From Flavilitoribacter nigricans DSM 23189 = NBRC 102662 (GTDB taxonomy: Bacteria > Bacteroidota > Bacteroidia > Chitinophagales > Saprospiraceae), in NCBI RefSeq assembly GCF_002646595.1, contig NZ_PDUD01000010.1:62001-126000 (forward strand): 64,000 nt of DNA, written 5' to 3'. Under the pieces are notes generated by a model. The model ran no database searches, was not told the DNA's origin, and saw nothing but the letters and a program-made list of their open reading frames with translations. Shown piece by piece: positions 33,886-42,645 of the stretch; within the stretch, counting starts at the first letter, position 1, and every line of letters begins with the position of its first letter. The translations under genes were made by a program, and so were the position numbers.

Positions 33886-36220
33886 TGCTACCTGGTTTTT
33901 CGACGCGCCTCTGAAAAGTGCTATCGGCTGGACGATCTTCCATAGTCTGTGGCAGCTTTCTCTGATCGCTCTGATCATCTACCTGATCCTTCGGTTCATT
34001 CCCCGAAAAAAAGCAGAATTCAGGTATAGCCTGCTTCTGATCGGGATGCTGGTAGGGCTGGTCTGCACCGGGATCACTTTTTTCCAGGAATGGAAACCGG
34101 AACGATCCGCAGCCAACATAATGGTAAATGCCAGACCGGATACTCCGGCGGCCATACCGAACGCCTTACCCGCCGGTGAACCGACGCCCTCGCTCTGGGA
34201 TCAATTCGATATCCTGGGACAAAAACTGGATGCCCACATACCGGTCATTACCTTTTTCTGGTTGAGCGGACTCCTGCTTTTTTCCGCGTATCTGTTATTC
34301 GGACTGCTCTATTTAAAATACCTGGAACACCGTCGATCATCACTGCCAAGTGATCAGTGGTTGATTCGGCTCGAAGCATTACAGTTGCAGATGGGTGTGA
34401 AAAGCCCCGTGCGGCTTTTCATTTCCGACGCGGTCCACGAACCCATTACCTTCCAGCTATTCCGCCCGGTCATCATGGTGCCGGTATTTTTCTTCACCGG
34501 ATTAACGCCGGCCCAGATCGAAGTACTTCTGTTGCACGAACTCGCCCACATCCGCCGATACGATTTCACCATCAATCTGCTGCAGAGTCTGGTGGAGATC
34601 ATCTTTTTTTTCCACCCGGCGATCTGGTGGCTTTCCGGTCGGATCCGGGAAGAACGGGAGTATTGTTGTGATAATGCTGTTTTAGCCGTCAGGCAGGACC
34701 CATTTCCGTACGTAGAAGCGCTCACTCGAATTCAATCAACTCATTTCAATCATAAAAACAGATTAGCTATGTCCGCCAATGGAAAAAACAGTATACTCAG
34801 CAAGCGGGTATTCCGCTTATTCGGCCGCTACGAGCGGGAACCTTCCCGCTATAAAAGTGTGCTGATCGCCCTGCTCCTGCTGGCCGTCAGTTTCTCCGCT
34901 CAGGCTTTTTGGGTGGAAGAAACCGCACCGGTCCAAATTGAATCTCTACCCATCCTGGCAGTAGTCGAAGACCAGGAAGCTACACCGGAGCCCATCGAGC
35001 CGATAGTCCCGGAAACGGTCCGCGAAAACAGTCCCCTTCCGGCCACAACGCCGGCCGTCGCCATCAACCCGGAGCCTACTCGTTCGGAAACCGTTCGGGA
35101 TACCCTGCCACTATACGTCATCGACGGGGTAAAGAAGGGCAGCTCCAACTCGCTTAATGACTTAAAACCCGATCAGATCAAATCGATCAGCGTACTGAAA
35201 GGCGATAAGGCGGTCGAAAAATACGGTGAGGCCGGGCAATACGGCGTGATTGAGATCAGTACCAAACAAGCTGACGCTTCCGAAGAAGGCAATGAAAACG
35301 CGAAACCCGAAACTCCCGCCAGTCCGCAGGGGACCATCCGCATCAGAGCCAAAACGGAGGTATCCAATACGACGGTAAAAGGGACCGTAACCGACGAAAA
35401 TGACAAGCCACTGATCGGCGTTAACATCCTGATTAAAGGCACCAGGACCGGCACCATTACCGATTTTACCGGCGAATTTCAGTTAGAGATTCCCGATGAT
35501 TGTGTTACGCTCGTTTTTGCTTACGTTGGCAAAGAAACAACCGAACTGGAAAATGTATGTGCCGGAGAAGAAAAAGTACTGGTGAAACTGGGCGCTTCGG
35601 AAACGTCCGGATCCGGAGTCATCAGAAAAAATGAACGCAATGCAGCTCCTCCCACCGGCACCATCATTAGCGGCCGCATCCTGAATGAAGATCAGGCGCC
35701 CATGATCGGTGCCAGTATCATCATCAAAGGAACTACCGTGGGGACCATTAGCGATATGCAGGGGGACTTCCGGCTGCGACTGGATTCCGACTGCGCTACG
35801 CTCGTGATCAGTTATGTAGGTATGAAACCTAAAATGCTGGAAAATATCTGTGAAGGAAAGGATTTGCAGATCATCCTGGTGCAAAAGACGGCCAATACGG
35901 TGAGCCCTACGGTTACGCCCAATACCAACGCAACTCCTTCGGCGGAGGACCTGGTCCAACCGGAAACGGTGAACTTAAAGGTATTCCCGAATCCGGCTCA
36001 GGGAGCGGTGAACATCTCTTTCCAGACAGAGCAGGAAGCCCGCGTGAAACTAAGCGTTTATACGTTGGATGGTAAGCTGGTTAAAACACTGGTGGATCAA
36101 AAACTTAATGCCGGACCACATCAATTCAAATGGGAATCCGGACCGGAGATGAAGGGTACTTTCCCAATTCTTTTGGAGATCGGGGATAAGATAGCCAGAA
36201 AACAGGTCGTGATCGAATAA
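33878..36220 (+). CDS. M56 (BlaR1-like) metallopeptidase with plug-like, carboxypeptidase-regulatory and T9SS tail
   Basis: Membrane protease of 780 residues, partner of the BlaI-type repressor. Hydrophobic segments lie near 14-40, 49-69, 117-143 and 328-343. The cytoplasmic M56 domain has LLHELAHIRRYD with zinc ligands His220 and His224 and catalytic Glu221, and a later EREYCCDNAVLA. The last helix, SVLIALLLLAVSFSAQAFW, ends with AQA (341-343), a signal-peptidase-like site. The extracytoplasmic tail holds LPLYVIDGVKKG...KSISVLKGDKA...GVIEIST (about 410-460, like a TonB plug), two CarboxypepD_reg repeats (about 500-570 and 590-665) and a T9SS sorting domain (LKVFPNPAQGAVNISF to the end). There is no penicillin-binding domain, so beta-lactam sensing is unlikely. 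Confidence 0.88.
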   Translation: MSNATWFFDAPLKSAIGWTIFHSLWQLSLIALIIYLILRFIPRKKAEFRYSLLLIGMLVGLVCTGITFFQEWKPERSAANIMVNARPDTPAAIPNALPAGEPTPSLWDQFDILGQKLDAHIPVITFFWLSGLLLFSAYLLFGLLYLKYLEHRRSSLPSDQWLIRLEALQLQMGVKSPVRLFISDAVHEPITFQLFRPVIMVPVFFFTGLTPAQIEVLLLHELAHIRRYDFTINLLQSLVEIIFFFHPAIWWLSGRIREEREYCCDNAVLAVRQDPFPYVEALTRIQSTHFNHKNRLAMSANGKNSILSKRVFRLFGRYEREPSRYKSVLIALLLLAVSFSAQAFWVEETAPVQIESLPILAVVEDQEATPEPIEPIVPETVRENSPLPATTPAVAINPEPTRSETVRDTLPLYVIDGVKKGSSNSLNDLKPDQIKSISVLKGDKAVEKYGEAGQYGVIEISTKQADASEEGNENAKPETPASPQGTIRIRAKTEVSNTTVKGTVTDENDKPLIGVNILIKGTRTGTITDFTGEFQLEIPDDCVTLVFAYVGKETTELENVCAGEEKVLVKLGASETSGSGVIRKNERNAAPPTGTIISGRILNEDQAPMIGASIIIKGTTVGTISDMQGDFRLRLDSDCATLVISYVGMKPKMLENICEGKDLQIILVQKTANTVSPTVTPNTNATPSAEDLVQPETVNLKVFPNPAQGAVNISFQTEQEARVKLSVYTLDGKLVKTLVDQKLNAGPHQFKWESGPEMKGTFPILLEIGDKIARKQVVIE

Positions 36221-36233
36221 AGACCGCGACCCA

Positions 36234-36485
36234 TTAACGTCTTTCCGCGAGTATTTCGAGGATCACTTTTCTTTCGAAATGAACCGGAGCGGAAGCCAGT
36301 AAAGCGATCAGGGCCAGATTCAGGGTCATGCCCGGGAATACGCCGCTGACGGCGCCCTGGATGACGGTAGCGACGATCGCGAAGGCGGCGCCGAACCAAA
36401 CGGTATTCAAGGCAAAATTGGATAACCTTTGCTTTTGATCCAGGCTTGCTGTCGACATTGATTCTAGGATCTCTCTGGGTACCAT
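36234..36485 (-). CDS. Small two-helix membrane protein of unknown function
   Basis: An 83-residue protein with two hydrophobic segments, NTVWFGAAFAIVATVIQGAVSG (about 27-48) and MTLNLALIALLASAPVHF (about 53-70), and charged ends (LDQKQRLSN, ERKVILEILAERR). No family recognised. ATG 36458 (MSTASLDQKQ) is an alternative start. It converges with the M56 gene, 13 bp from its stop. Coding status is likely but not certain. Confidence 0.55.
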   Translation of the reverse strand: MVPREILESMSTASLDQKQRLSNFALNTVWFGAAFAIVATVIQGAVSGVFPGMTLNLALIALLASAPVHFERKVILEILAERR

Positions 36486-36868
36486 TCTCGTTTTTTAAAG
36501 ATTTTAAACAAAAGATTGATCAATAATTGCACGGAGTCGTCACGACTCGGTAATGGGGGTGAAATGTATCTTTTGCACGCAACTGCTGCCGTTTCGGCAC
36601 TATGGTCAGACGCTGTAAAAGTTCATTTCACCCCACCTTTGCCTTAGTAGCAAATGGTTGTGATGTGTTCATGTATGGTTGTAATTAGAGTGATTGATCG
36701 GCCGACATACGCTTCACTATATCCTTTCTGCCTATCTCACTCGTTCCGCCGTTGCGGAACCGATGTTTAAGTTGTCATTTTTTCCGTTCAACTCTTTACA
36801 AATTTCTATTTTACGGCTGATTTTATCGACCAGCGCCATCACTTGCCGGGTGGTCTTATCCAATACAC
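36486..36868. other. Regulatory-looking gap with several palindromes
   Basis: No gene seen. GAGTCGT-c-ACGACTC (36534-36548) is a near-perfect 15-bp palindrome suited to a dimeric regulator. GGGGTGAAATG (36556-36566) is inverted at 36624-36634 with a 57-bp centre, and neighbouring CTTTT/AAAAG words extend the match. GTTCCGC/GCGGAAC with a CGTT loop lies at 36743-36760. None is followed directly by a T-run. Confidence 0.5.
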
Positions 36869-37339
36869 ATGTCAGCTACACCGATTATCCAGGTCAGTAC
36901 GCCGGATCAATACCGGCAGGTACGAGCACTAATTGAGACTTATGCGGCTTCCCGCAACTTTGACGCGGCTCTGGCCAATCTGTTTAAGGAGTTGGATGAT
37001 CTGCCGGCTTACTATCCGATCATCCTATTAGCTTACCGGGACGAAAGACCGGTCGGATGCGTTGCCTTTCAGGAACTGGAGGCAGGGATCTGCGAAATGA
37101 AACGCCTTTTCGTATTGCCGGAATACCGGGCATTAGGCATTGGAGCACAGTTGATCCAGGAACTGATCCGAGGGGCCCGGGAGATGGGCTACCGGGTGAT
37201 GCGGCTGGACACCCACCCGAGTATGCTCCGGGCCCAGGAACTCTATCGTAGTTTCGGTTTCACCGAAATTGGCCGGTACAACCAAAATCCTATCCCCGGC
37301 ATCCGTTTCTTTGAACTTCGGCTCTCGGAAGGTGTTTAA
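36869..37339 (+). CDS. GNAT-family N-acetyltransferase
   Basis: Acetyltransferase of 156 residues. CEMKRLFVLPEYRALGIGAQLIQELI carries the R/QxxGxG/A acetyl-CoA loop in the form RALGIG, and RLDTHPSMLRAQELYRSFGFTEIGRY is the standard C-terminal motif. The AGICEMKRLFV strand pattern is common in small-molecule GNATs with unknown substrates. It stands alone, 34 bp before the ferritin gene, which has its own promoter-like box. Confidence 0.88.
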   Translation: MSATPIIQVSTPDQYRQVRALIETYAASRNFDAALANLFKELDDLPAYYPIILLAYRDERPVGCVAFQELEAGICEMKRLFVLPEYRALGIGAQLIQELIRGAREMGYRVMRLDTHPSMLRAQELYRSFGFTEIGRYNQNPIPGIRFFELRLSEGV

Positions 37340-37349
37340 TTTTATTGTT

Positions 37350-37357
37350 TAAATTTG
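37350..37357 (+). promoter_or_regulatory. Probable -7 box of the ferritin gene
   Basis: TAAATTTG matches TAnnTTTG and lies 16 bp before ATG 37374. No TTTG is present at 19-21 bp upstream. The leader would be about 10 nt. Confidence 0.4.
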
Positions 37358-37373
37358 CCAAAAATAGAGTCCT

Positions 37374-37898
37374 ATGTTATCAAAAAATATGGAAGCAGCC
37401 TTGAATAAGCAGATGGAACTGGAGAGCTATGCCTCCTTTCTTTACTTATCCATGGCTTCCTGGTGCGACCAAAAAGCAATGGAGGGTTGTACCAAATTTA
37501 TGGAAAGACAATCGGATGAAGAGCGGGAGCATATGCTCCGCATTTTTCGTTATATAAATGAGATGGATGGTCACGCACTGGTACCGGCGGTCAGCGAACC
37601 GCCGCACGAGTTCGGGGACATCAAGTCCATGTTTGAGAAAGTTTACGAGCACGAACAGAAAGTGACCGCAGCGATCCACAACCTGGTAGACCTGAGTCAG
37701 CAGGAAAAAGATCCGACGACCTACAATTTTTTGCAGTGGTACGTGGATGAGCAGCGCGAAGAGGAAACCCTCATGCGCAACATCCTGGACCGGATCAAGT
37801 TGATCGGAGAAGGGCCACAGAGTCTGTACTACATCGATAAAGAGGTCGATAAGATCAATCAGGCGGAGTTGGCCGCCGAAGGCGGTGCGGCCGAATAG
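37374..37898 (+). CDS. Non-haem ferritin
   Basis: Iron-storage protein of 174 residues that assembles into a 24-subunit shell and oxidises Fe(II) at a di-iron centre. Ligand positions are visible in the four-helix bundle: NKQMELESYASFLYLSMASWC (Glu and Tyr of helix A), ERQSDEEREHMLRIF (the ExxH pair in helix B), and helix C/D residues in TTYNFLQWYVDEQREEETLMRNIL. The ending PQSLYYIDKEVDKI is typical of bacterial ferritins (Ftn). Start at ATG 37374 gives the common MLSKNMEAALNKQ beginning. Confidence 0.95.
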   Translation: MLSKNMEAALNKQMELESYASFLYLSMASWCDQKAMEGCTKFMERQSDEEREHMLRIFRYINEMDGHALVPAVSEPPHEFGDIKSMFEKVYEHEQKVTAAIHNLVDLSQQEKDPTTYNFLQWYVDEQREEETLMRNILDRIKLIGEGPQSLYYIDKEVDKINQAELAAEGGAAE

Positions 37899-37992
37899 CG
37901 GTCGGAAGATAACCGGGAGAGCCGGCGGGTGGTGTAATCAGCATCCGCTGGCTCCGGCGGACGCGCTTAAATGTTCTAAAAACGTACTACCC

Positions 37993-38433
37993 ATGGGAAA
38001 CCCGCTTGACTATTTTGGCGAGTTTGAAGAAGGTATTCAGGTTGTTGCAGTTCGCTACTTTTCTTTTGCTTCCGAGGCCAGCCTCTACGCTGCCCACCTG
38101 CGGGATGCCGGTATCCGCTGTTTTGTTTCCAATACCAATTCGGTAACCATGCTGCCGCTCGAACAACCGGGCATCGGTCTGCACATCCGCTCGGAAGACT
38201 GGCAGGCCGCCAATGAGATCCTCCGCGAAATAGATCAACAACTGGCCGAAGCTCCGGCCGAATCCTACCACGATGCGGATGAAGACGAGATCGAATACCT
38301 CCGCTCCGTTCAGGAAGGTGCCAAAGGGAACAATGCCCTGATGTGGCTGGTGGTGCTCATCATCGGCCTGTTGGTATTCCGCACTTTCGCCCGGGCGGCC
38401 GGACTCGCACCGGTCTTTTGGGATTGGTTTTAA
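37993..38433 (+). CDS. DUF2007-domain membrane-anchored protein
   Basis: Protein of 146 residues. The N-terminal part VVAVRYFSFASEASLYAAHLRDAGIRCFVSNTNS and PGIGLHIRSEDWQAANEIL fits the DUF2007 (putative signal-transducing) domain, a small ferredoxin-like fold of unknown ligand. An acidic linker and a C-terminal membrane helix (ALMWLVVLIIGLLVF) follow, ending in APVFWDWF. ATG 37993 is used; the frame is open further upstream but overlaps the ferritin end with no good start. Confidence 0.78.
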   Translation: MGNPLDYFGEFEEGIQVVAVRYFSFASEASLYAAHLRDAGIRCFVSNTNSVTMLPLEQPGIGLHIRSEDWQAANEILREIDQQLAEAPAESYHDADEDEIEYLRSVQEGAKGNNALMWLVVLIIGLLVFRTFARAAGLAPVFWDWF

Positions 38434-38440
38434 GCTCCCT

Positions 38441-38959
38441 TTACAGGTACTTTTCCTTCGTCAGAATAATGTGGTGCCGTTCGTGGCCGCCGATCAGGTA
38501 GGCCAGAGCCCGCACTGATATGGGCATGCCGCTCATCGTACCGGTACGCAGCAAATCCTCCTCGTCCAGATAGCGGAACAGTTCCAGTGTAGCCATCCTT
38601 ACCGCCTTATATTCGGCTATAATGGAGGCCGGGCTGCGTTTCTCTGCGTGGTAGAAAGGCACATAATCGTCCTGCTCAAAACCCGGCAGCGGAGTCTGAT
38701 CATTTCGTGCGATGCGCAGCGCCCGGTAGGCAAAAATGCGTTCCGTATCGATCATGTGGATAATGGACTCCTTCAGGCTCCATTTGCCGGGAGCGTAGCG
38801 AAAATCCCAACGATCAGCGGGAATACCGGCAAGAAACTCGAGATGATCCGTAAAGGCCTGCTCCAAAACGGCAAATGCATCCGTTTCGCTGACCTTTGAA
38901 GTGTAGCGTTGAAAATAGGGAGCGTATTCAGACTCAGTCGGCCGGGTGATTACTGGCAT
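38441..38959 (-). CDS. DinB/YfiT-like four-helix protein
   Basis: Soluble metalloenzyme-type protein of 172 residues in the DinB superfamily. Motifs: WDFRYAPGKWSLKESIIHMIDTERIFAYR (first metal His of the DinB fold) and MPISVRALAYLIGGHERHHIILTKEKYL (the C-terminal HxxxH ligands). DinB-like proteins include thiol-dependent transferases, but most are uncharacterised. It converges with the DUF2007 gene, 7 bp from its stop. Confidence 0.87.
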   Translation of the reverse strand: MPVITRPTESEYAPYFQRYTSKVSETDAFAVLEQAFTDHLEFLAGIPADRWDFRYAPGKWSLKESIIHMIDTERIFAYRALRIARNDQTPLPGFEQDDYVPFYHAEKRSPASIIAEYKAVRMATLELFRYLDEEDLLRTGTMSGMPISVRALAYLIGGHERHHIILTKEKYL

Positions 38960-39114
38960 GGTCTTAAGTGTTTATGGTGATTGAAAGTTAATTCTACACA
39001 AAATCTGCAACAGATCGCAATGAAAGTCCACGAAATTTAACGGAATAGATGACTTCCGCAATGGATCTGAGCATTGAATGTATGCAGTCCGAAAAACGCC
39101 CCCTAATTTTATCT

Positions 39115-39765
39115 TTAGCGCTCCGAAACCTGTAAAACACTGGCCGGCAGGTCGAGTTCTTTGCGGCTCAACGGGTCTTCCTGCGGCGCTCCGTAGCTTT
39201 GGTTGATGGGCAGCACTCCCGCCCAGATCGGCAGTTCGTAATCTTCCTTATCGTCTCCCGGAGGGCCGGTCCTGATCTTTGCACTGGCCTGCTCGATCTC
39301 CAGAGCCACCACCGAAGTGGCTTTGAGCTCTTTGGCATTGGGACCGCGAACTTCTTCCCAGCGTCCCGGCAGGATCTGTTCCGAGATCACTTCGAGGGCT
39401 TTGTTCTTTTCCGCCCCTTCCACCAATCTGGCGGTACCGAAGATCACGGCCGATCGATAGTTCATGGAATGGTGAAAGGCCGAACGCGCCAGCACCAATC
39501 CGTCGATGTGAGTAACCGTGACACAAACGGGCAGGCCCTTCTGGAGCGCCACCAGCATCCGGCTGGTCGTGGCACCGTGCAGATAAAGCGTATCCCCATC
39601 CCTGCCGTAGATAGTCGGGATCACAAAGGGTTGACCGTCCAGGGCAAAACCGACATGCCCCACGCAGGCATCATCCAGGATCGCATAAATCGCGGGGCGA
39701 TCGTAATGCCCCCTTTTTGGAATGCGTTTTACCTGGTTTCGGCTGGTCTTTTCAAAAGCTTCCAT
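39115..39765 (-). CDS. Pyridoxamine-5'-phosphate-oxidase-like flavoprotein
   Basis: FMN-binding split-barrel protein of 216 residues in the PNPOx/NimA-like group. Motifs: KRGHYDRPAIYAILDDACVGHVGFALDGQPFVIPTIYGRDGDTLYLHGATTSRML, the flavin-site strand series, and VTHIDGLVLARSAFHHSMNYRSAVIFGTARLVEG with the conserved His/Asn-Tyr-Arg-Ser segment. Members reduce or oxidise small molecules, and some confer nitroimidazole tolerance. It is divergent from a MocR-type PLP-binding regulator, an arrangement known to link such genes to vitamin B6 control. Confidence 0.87.
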   Translation of the reverse strand: MEAFEKTSRNQVKRIPKRGHYDRPAIYAILDDACVGHVGFALDGQPFVIPTIYGRDGDTLYLHGATTSRMLVALQKGLPVCVTVTHIDGLVLARSAFHHSMNYRSAVIFGTARLVEGAEKNKALEVISEQILPGRWEEVRGPNAKELKATSVVALEIEQASAKIRTGPPGDDKEDYELPIWAGVLPINQSYGAPQEDPLSRKELDLPASVLQVSER

Positions 39766-39788
39766 CTTAAATGTGTTGTTTTACCCAA

Positions 39789-39851
39789 CAAAGCTATATT
39801 TTAACCGGAGTATTTCAATCCTCCATTTTTTAACTTTTAGATGGTCCGGTT
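39789..39851. promoter_or_regulatory. Divergent promoter with AACCGGA/TCCGGTT operator half-sites
   Basis: For the minus gene, TAGCTTTG (39796-39789) is an exact -7 box and ATTG (39819-39816) a one-mismatch -33 box, with a 19-bp spacer. The half-site AACCGGA (39803-39809) lies inside that spacer. Its inverse TCCGGTT (39845-39851) abuts the ATG of the regulator gene. The two sites, 35 bp apart, fit a dimeric MocR-type regulator that could control both genes. Confidence 0.6.
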
Positions 39852-41345
39852 ATGCTGCCCTGGAAAAGCCTGATCTCCCTCGATCGTCAATCTCCCAAAT
39901 CGGTCTTTTTACAAATTGCCGAAGGGGTTATTAATGTTATCCGGTCCGGTCATTTGCAGGCCGGGGAACGCCTGCCCGGCTCGCGGCAAATGGCTCAGCT
40001 GCTGGACATCAACCGGAAAACCGCCCTCCTCGCCTACGATGAACTACTGGCACAGGGCTGGATCATCAGCCGCGCTTCGCGGGGAACTTTTGTAGCGGAC
40101 AGTCTGCCCATTTTGCAGAGCCGGTCCTGGTCCGGTGAGGAGTTTCCCCGCCGGGCCGCAGGTGACTTTTCCTGGGAGATTCCCGATTATCTGACCCAGC
40201 CCCTGGCTTTTTCCTATCCGATGGCCTTTGACGACGGTTTGCCCGACATTCGGCTCGCGCCGATCGAAGAGCTTGCCCGAGCTTACTCGCGCAACCTGCG
40301 CAATCTTTGGGATCACCGTCGACTGAGTTACGGCGATGCCCTCGGTCATCCGCATCTGCGGGAAGTACTCGCCCGGGAATTGAACAATACCCGCGGCTTG
40401 AACATAACGCCCGATCATCTGATCATTACCCGCGGAAGTCAGATGGCGATCTTCCTGGCCGCCCGGGTGGTACTGAGCGATAAGCAATCGACGGTGGTCA
40501 TGACCGATCCCGGATACCGGACAGCCGGATTGAACTTCCGCTACGCCGGGGGCCGGATCTTAACCGTTCCGGTAGATGAGGAAGGTTTGGTCGTAACCGA
40601 ACTGGAAAAGATCTGCAAACGCCAATCCATCCAACTGGTCTACGTGACTCCGCATCACCACTACCCTACCACGGTAATGCTGTCGCCTCAACGCCGGATG
40701 GAGTTATTGCAATTGGCCGATGTTTACGATTTTGCCATTCTTGAAGATGATTACGATTATGATTTTCACTACGGCAACAGCCCCGTTCTGCCTCTCGCCA
40801 GCGGCGATCACCAGAAGCGGGTGCTGTATATCGGATCCTTCTCCAAGAACATTTCTCCCGCGATCCGGATGGGTTATCTGGTGGGGCCACCGGACTTGAT
40901 CCGGGAATTACCCAAGATCCGGCGTTTGATCGACCGGCAGGGAGATGTAACGATGGAAGCGGCTATCGCCGAACTGTTGGAAGAAGGGATCATCCGCCGC
41001 TATCTCAAGAAGGCGCTCCGGCAATACCGGCAGCGCCGGGATGCGGGTTGCGATCGCCTGCAGACGGAATTGGGTGATTATCTAAAGTTCGACAAGCCGG
41101 CGGGAGGATTAGCCATTTGGGCGAAGTTCCACCCGGATATAGACTTACCGGCCTTATCGGAAGTGATGCTCCGACAGCAGGTCTATTTATCCAACGGAAA
41201 ATTTTACGCGCCCGAAGAAAACGCCATTCGGATGGGATTCGCCTGCATGTCGGAAACGGAAATGGTCCGCGCGATAACTATTTTAAAGGAAAGCATTCAG
41301 TCCGCATTCCCTACTTTTGTGCCGGGTAACTGGAAAAAAGATTGA
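39852..41345 (+). CDS. MocR/PdxR-type GntR regulator with aminotransferase domain
   Basis: Regulator of 497 residues. The N-terminal GntR winged helix (about 12-80) has SVFLQIAEGVINVIRSGHLQAGERLPGSRQMAQLLDINRKT. A class I aminotransferase-like domain follows (from about 115), with TDPGYRTAG, YVTPHHHYPTTVMLSPQRR, ILEDDYDYDFHY and the PLP-binding Lys332 in IGSFSKNISPAIRMGY. Family members bind PLP and regulate vitamin B6 or amino-acid genes; some activate pdxST. It is divergent from a PNPOx-like gene, with matching inverted half-sites in the shared 86-bp gap. Its stop overlaps the TTG start of the next gene. Confidence 0.93.
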   Translation: MLPWKSLISLDRQSPKSVFLQIAEGVINVIRSGHLQAGERLPGSRQMAQLLDINRKTALLAYDELLAQGWIISRASRGTFVADSLPILQSRSWSGEEFPRRAAGDFSWEIPDYLTQPLAFSYPMAFDDGLPDIRLAPIEELARAYSRNLRNLWDHRRLSYGDALGHPHLREVLARELNNTRGLNITPDHLIITRGSQMAIFLAARVVLSDKQSTVVMTDPGYRTAGLNFRYAGGRILTVPVDEEGLVVTELEKICKRQSIQLVYVTPHHHYPTTVMLSPQRRMELLQLADVYDFAILEDDYDYDFHYGNSPVLPLASGDHQKRVLYIGSFSKNISPAIRMGYLVGPPDLIRELPKIRRLIDRQGDVTMEAAIAELLEEGIIRRYLKKALRQYRQRRDAGCDRLQTELGDYLKFDKPAGGLAIWAKFHPDIDLPALSEVMLRQQVYLSNGKFYAPEENAIRMGFACMSETEMVRAITILKESIQSAFPTFVPGNWKKD

Positions 41346-42586
41346 CGAAGAAAAAATTCATATTGGCATTCTGTGGACTCTACCTGGTGAGTATGAGTTT
41401 TTCCCCGGCCCTGCTTTCCATCAGTATGATGGGGCTGGCCGTTGCGGCCCTTATCCGCTTCGAACCGGAGGGTAGCTGGCGTCCGGCCTGGGATGTCCCC
41501 GCTATCTTGCGGTTGATCCAACCCTGGAAACAGCCGGCACTAGCTGCGATCGGTGTACTTTTTTTAATCGTTCTGTTTAGTGGCGTGATGGGAGGCGATC
41601 TCTCCTACTGGGCCGCCCGGCTCCGCATCAAGATCCCATTGCTGGTGATCCCCCTGATGTTCCTCATGTTTCCGCGATTTAAAGCGAAGGAAGTCCATGG
41701 CCTTTACTATCTACTGATCCTCTGGATGAGCCTGATGAGTCTGGGTACCGGGATCAACTACTGGCTGCAGGCCGAGACCATCAACGAGCTGATCAAACAG
41801 GGGCAACCCATGCCGACGCCCGGCAATCATATTCGCTTCAGTATTCTGCTGGCCTACGCGGTGATCTGTGGTGCCTATCTGTATACCCGGAAATATTACG
41901 TGAAGTATCCATGGGAGAGGAAGTTGCTGGCCGGATTGACCGTTTTCCTCTTCCTATTTCTGCATTTCCTTTCCGTTCGTTCCGGACTGGTAGTCTTATA
42001 CAGTGTTATTTTGGTTATGGGTCTGCGCTATATCTACCAGACCCGGCGATATGCGATCGGTGCGATCGGACTGGCGATTCTTTTTCTGATGCCGGTAGCG
42101 GCCTATTATCTGGTGCCCAGCTTCCGGGCAAAGATTGAATACATGAGTTACGACCGGTGGATGCACCGGCAGGAGATGGGAGCTTTGTACGCCGATTCCG
42201 GCAGGATCACTTCTTTGGAGGTAGGCTATCAAATCTTTCGGGAACATCCGGTGTTCGGCATTGGTGTGGGACATATCCAACGGGAGGTAAACCGGAAATT
42301 TGCGAGCGAATATCCCGATCTACCCAATCCATTGATGCCACACAATCAATTACTGTACGTACTGGCAACTACCGGTATTTTGGGGTTATCGCTGTTCATC
42401 CCAGCATTTGTATTTCCGGTATGGTATCAAAAAAATTATCGCCATCCAATGGTCCTCGCTTCCTTTATTGTATTCACCGTATTGATCATGCTGGAACACA
42501 ATCTGGAAATTACCGGCGGCATAGCGTTCTATACCTTTTTCCTCTGTTTGTTGCTCAATCACCTGAATGTTAAAACCGAAAAGTAG
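41342..42586 (+). CDS. O-antigen-ligase-like (Wzy_C) membrane protein
   Basis: Polytopic membrane protein of 414 residues with about ten hydrophobic helices and one long periplasmic loop (about 255-330). The loop includes MGALYADSGRITSLEVGYQIFREHPVFGIGVGHIQ and the HNQLLYVLATTG motif (about 333-344) seen in O-antigen ligase/polymerase family proteins. It probably joins or polymerises surface glycans; the donor is unknown. The start TTG 41342 overlaps the regulator stop (TTGA), which suggests translational coupling; ATG 41393 would remove the first helix start. No other glycan gene lies next to it. Confidence 0.8.
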   Translation: MTKKKFILAFCGLYLVSMSFSPALLSISMMGLAVAALIRFEPEGSWRPAWDVPAILRLIQPWKQPALAAIGVLFLIVLFSGVMGGDLSYWAARLRIKIPLLVIPLMFLMFPRFKAKEVHGLYYLLILWMSLMSLGTGINYWLQAETINELIKQGQPMPTPGNHIRFSILLAYAVICGAYLYTRKYYVKYPWERKLLAGLTVFLFLFLHFLSVRSGLVVLYSVILVMGLRYIYQTRRYAIGAIGLAILFLMPVAAYYLVPSFRAKIEYMSYDRWMHRQEMGALYADSGRITSLEVGYQIFREHPVFGIGVGHIQREVNRKFASEYPDLPNPLMPHNQLLYVLATTGILGLSLFIPAFVFPVWYQKNYRHPMVLASFIVFTVLIMLEHNLEITGGIAFYTFFLCLLLNHLNVKTEK

Positions 42587-42645
42587 GGCTACCGGAGTAG
42601 ATACGATCCTGATAGATAGCAAAAACTCCAGGGAGCAAAAACAGG

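Noticed and set aside
33487-36220. Beta-lactam resistance (blaR1/blaI) operon
   Set aside because: The M56 protein has no penicillin-binding sensor domain and no beta-lactamase gene is present.
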